Below the pieces are notes generated by a model. The model did not search any database. It was given only the letters and a program-made list of their open reading frames with translations, and was not told the origin of the DNA. A DNA stretch of 34,986 nt from an uncultured Clostridia bacterium (GTDB lineage Bacteria > Bacillota > Clostridia > Oscillospirales > CAG-272): contig CANQYV010000012.1 of NCBI GenBank assembly GCA_947628165.1, positions 1-34,986 on the forward strand, written 5' to 3'. Both the position numbers and the translations under genes were made by a program. Of the stretch, positions 32,974 to 34,986 are shown one piece after another. Each line of letters begins with the position of its first letter. Within the stretch, counting starts at the first letter, position 1.

Positions 32974-34986
32974 TTATGATTTTGAGAATGTGAACCAGTT
33001 GACGTTGACTGAGCCGCGGAAAACGATATAGATGTCATGCTTGCCCGATACAAGCGAATCGAGGGCAGCCTCAAACGTCTTGTATTTTCCCCAGTCTCCC
33101 GTCCCGGGTGAGAACTTTGCCAAAAGCTCGCCGTCCTTTGAGTCGAGCCTGACCTCGAGCACAGCCTCATAACCCGCCAGCCTCATAGAGATTTTGTCGG
33201 CTCCGTCTCCGAAGTCGAAGCCCTCATACTTTACCCAGTCTCCCGAGGCGACATATCCGAGATTCTGCGTTCCGTTCTCGTCCGCGCAGGGCTCGGCGGT
33301 CACTGAGCCGTGCTTATCATCGTAAAACTCAGCGCCGTATTTGACGTCGCGGGTCTTTTCCCTGCTGTCGGGGTTCTTCGTCATCCCCGAGGGGACGAAA
33401 GTGCCGTCCGAAAACGCGAACCAGTTCAAATTGAGGTCCGAGCGGCCCGTATCGTATGTGATATACACGTCATGAACGCCCTCGATGCCTTTTATCGGAA
33501 GCTCAAACGTCGAATATTTTGTCCAGCCGCCAGTTCTGACCTCGCCTGTCGTCGCGATTATGTCTCCCGTCGGGCTGTCTATCCTCACGTTGCATGACTG
33601 ACCGTCGCCCGCCATCCGCATATAAAGCTTACTGCAGCCCGAGCCGAAGTCAACACGGCTGTACATCACATAGTCGCCGTTCGTAACGTAGCCGAGATTT
33701 TTCCCTCCGCCCGCATCGGAGCAGTCCTCGGCGCGGACGCTGCCGTGCTTGGCGTCATAGTCCTCCGCCTCTATCTTTTCGTTTATCGACTTCCGCCTGA
33801 TGAAGCCAAACCAGTTGAGCTCTATATTCCCTTCAAACGAAAGGAATATTTCATGCTCGCCCTGAAGGCCCTTTATATCGCCCGAGACGCAGCGATATCC
33901 GTCGCCGCGTTTGATCTCTATCGACAAGAGCTCCTCGCCGTCGGGGCTGCCCTCGCGCACCGTGAGCTTTCCCTCTGACCTGCCGGAGACGCTCGCGAGA
34001 AAGCCCGTGCTGTTTTCGTCGAAATTCAGAAGATATTTTGCATATGTGCCGGAGATACCGACAACGGCGTCGCTGCCGTCCTCCTCGGCAACGGTGAGGG
34101 CGAGATTTTTGCCCGACTCATAGTCGACGGCGTCTATCACATTGCCGGCGTCAAGCGCGAGCGACGGTATAACGCCGCCGTTTTTGAAGGTGATCTCGAC
34201 CGAATACGCGGTGTCGGGCTTATTATCCTTCGGAAGTGTTATTTTCAGCGCGCTCTCCGTCTGCTCCCATTCGAGCGGGATTCTCTTGTCCCCGTTTATG
34301 AGACAGATCTTGTCAACGCGCGAGGCGTCCCATGCGCCGCTTTTGAGCGTCGTGACAGACATCGTGTTCAGTCTCGGCGCGGAAAGAGCCGTAACATACA
34401 GCTTTGTTTTGTCCTTGCTTCTCGTAAAGCGAATGTCGCGCTCCGTATATGTGTAGTTGTCGCCGCTGTTTTTCGACGGACCCTCTCCGTAAATGAGCCA
34501 CGGTCTCGTCGAGTATACCGCATCCCCGTACTTTTCGAGCCACGCGCCTATCTCAAGCAGCGCTTTTCTGCATTCATCGGGTATTGTACCGTCGGCACGA
34601 GGCCCGACGTTGAGCAGCAGATTGCCGTTCTTGCTCACTATATCGACGAGCGCCCCTATGAACTCGCTTCCCGTGCGGTACTCTTCATCAGTCGTATAGC
34701 CCCACGATTTTCTGCCGACGGATGTGTCCGTCTGCCACGGCGTCGGGTCTATGGCGTCGAGCACGGCGCGCTCGCTGTTGAGCACGGCCTGCGACGCCGA
34801 AAAAGCGGTATTCTTGAAATTGCAGACGACGCCATCGCAGCCGTCCCACGTTTTCGAGAGATTATAGTAGTTTGAGAGCATCAGAAACCGATTGGCGTCC
34901 TTGTATCTGTCAAACGCGGCGTTGCTCAGGTCGAAATCGTAATAGATTATATCCGGGTGGTACTTGTTCATGATCTCCATCGAGAT
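32974..34986 (-). CDS. GH29 alpha-L-fucosidase, C-terminal part with CBM6-like modules
   Basis: A partial gene cut by the right edge; the in-frame reading continues past 34986 and no start can be named. The visible part (about 670 residues) begins inside the GH29 barrel: HPDIIYYDFDLSN, where the Asp in YYDF matches the family nucleophile position, then LLNVGPRADGTIPDE, a strong GH29 signature. After a C-terminal beta-sandwich come three beta-sandwich modules, the last two clearly CBM6-like (IEAEDYDAKHGSVRAE with GYVTNGDYVMY, and a parallel GSVTAEPC with GYVASGDWVKY). Each ends in a phrase like NLNWFAF or NVNWFTF. There is no sortase motif or membrane helix at the C-terminus. It would cut alpha-fucose from host glycans. 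Confidence 0.9.
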   Translation of the reverse strand: MSMEIMNKYHPDIIYYDFDLSNAAFDRYKDANRFLMLSNYYNLSKTWDGCDGVVCNFKNTAFSASQAVLNSERAVLDAIDPTPWQTDTSVGRKSWGYTTDEEYRTGSEFIGALVDIVSKNGNLLLNVGPRADGTIPDECRKALLEIGAWLEKYGDAVYSTRPWLIYGEGPSKNSGDNYTYTERDIRFTRSKDKTKLYVTALSAPRLNTMSVTTLKSGAWDASRVDKICLINGDKRIPLEWEQTESALKITLPKDNKPDTAYSVEITFKNGGVIPSLALDAGNVIDAVDYESGKNLALTVAEEDGSDAVVGISGTYAKYLLNFDENSTGFLASVSGRSEGKLTVREGSPDGEELLSIEIKRGDGYRCVSGDIKGLQGEHEIFLSFEGNIELNWFGFIRRKSINEKIEAEDYDAKHGSVRAEDCSDAGGGKNLGYVTNGDYVMYSRVDFGSGCSKLYMRMAGDGQSCNVRIDSPTGDIIATTGEVRTGGWTKYSTFELPIKGIEGVHDVYITYDTGRSDLNLNWFAFSDGTFVPSGMTKNPDSREKTRDVKYGAEFYDDKHGSVTAEPCADENGTQNLGYVASGDWVKYEGFDFGDGADKISMRLAGYEAVLEVRLDSKDGELLAKFSPGTGDWGKYKTFEAALDSLVSGKHDIYIVFRGSVNVNWFTFSKS

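Overview
The window looks like chromosomal DNA from an anaerobic, spore-forming, gut-type Clostridia species (Oscillospiraceae/Christensenellales-like). The main marker is the SCIFF peptide with its radical SAM maturase, a pair nearly confined to Clostridia. Supporting signs are a SpoIID-domain protein, a DUF1540 protein, AGGAGG-type ribosome binding sites, TTGACA/TATAAT promoters with 17-base spacers, and GC-rich codon third positions. Both window edges cut genes: an ABC permease on the left and a GH29 fucosidase on the right.

Region 1 (1-2893, +) is the end of an ABC export or resistance-type cassette: a truncated FtsX-like permease, then a protein fusing an ATPase to a permease. Region 2 (12512 down to 2957, -) is a long housekeeping run read from one good promoter: coaE, a small lytic transglycosylase, an M18 aminopeptidase, prfA, a Sua5-type tRNA-modification enzyme, a topoisomerase IV-like A subunit, a coiled-coil secreted protein and a SpoIID-domain protein. 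A cyclophilin gene with its own promoter lies upstream on the same strand.

Region 3 (13280-16518, +) holds an Orn/Lys/Arg decarboxylase-family PLP enzyme, then the RiPP pair scfA (six-cysteine peptide SCIFF) and scfB (maturase). Between scfA and scfB lie a degenerate 14-bp tandem repeat, a stable hairpin and an intrinsic-terminator-like hairpin ending just before the scfB ribosome binding site. That layout would give much peptide and little enzyme. Region 4 (16546-18073) holds tRNA-Pro(GGG), a DUF1540 gene and a ketopantoate reductase-family gene. Region 5 (18133-21214, +) is a response regulator, histidine kinase and secreted-protein operon, with a TGATGCAC direct repeat at its promoter that looks like an autoregulatory site.

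Region 6 (24195 down to 21216, -) is a cysteine hydrolase-proB-proA operon for proline synthesis with a structured leader. Region 7 (28436 down to 24201, -) has a FAD/Rieske oxidoreductase and an unrecognised 892-residue membrane protein with a repetitive Thr/Glu/Pro/Lys tail. Region 8 (28503-34986) is a glycan-use locus: an AraC regulator divergent from a multidomain GH2 lipoprotein, facing a GH29 fucosidase with CBM6-like modules. Convergent gene pairs are consistently separated by short bidirectional terminator hairpins.

Nothing here proves a wholly new system. The best candidates for new biology are the RNA architecture between scfA and scfB, the 892-residue tail-repeat membrane protein, and the secreted partner of the two-component system.
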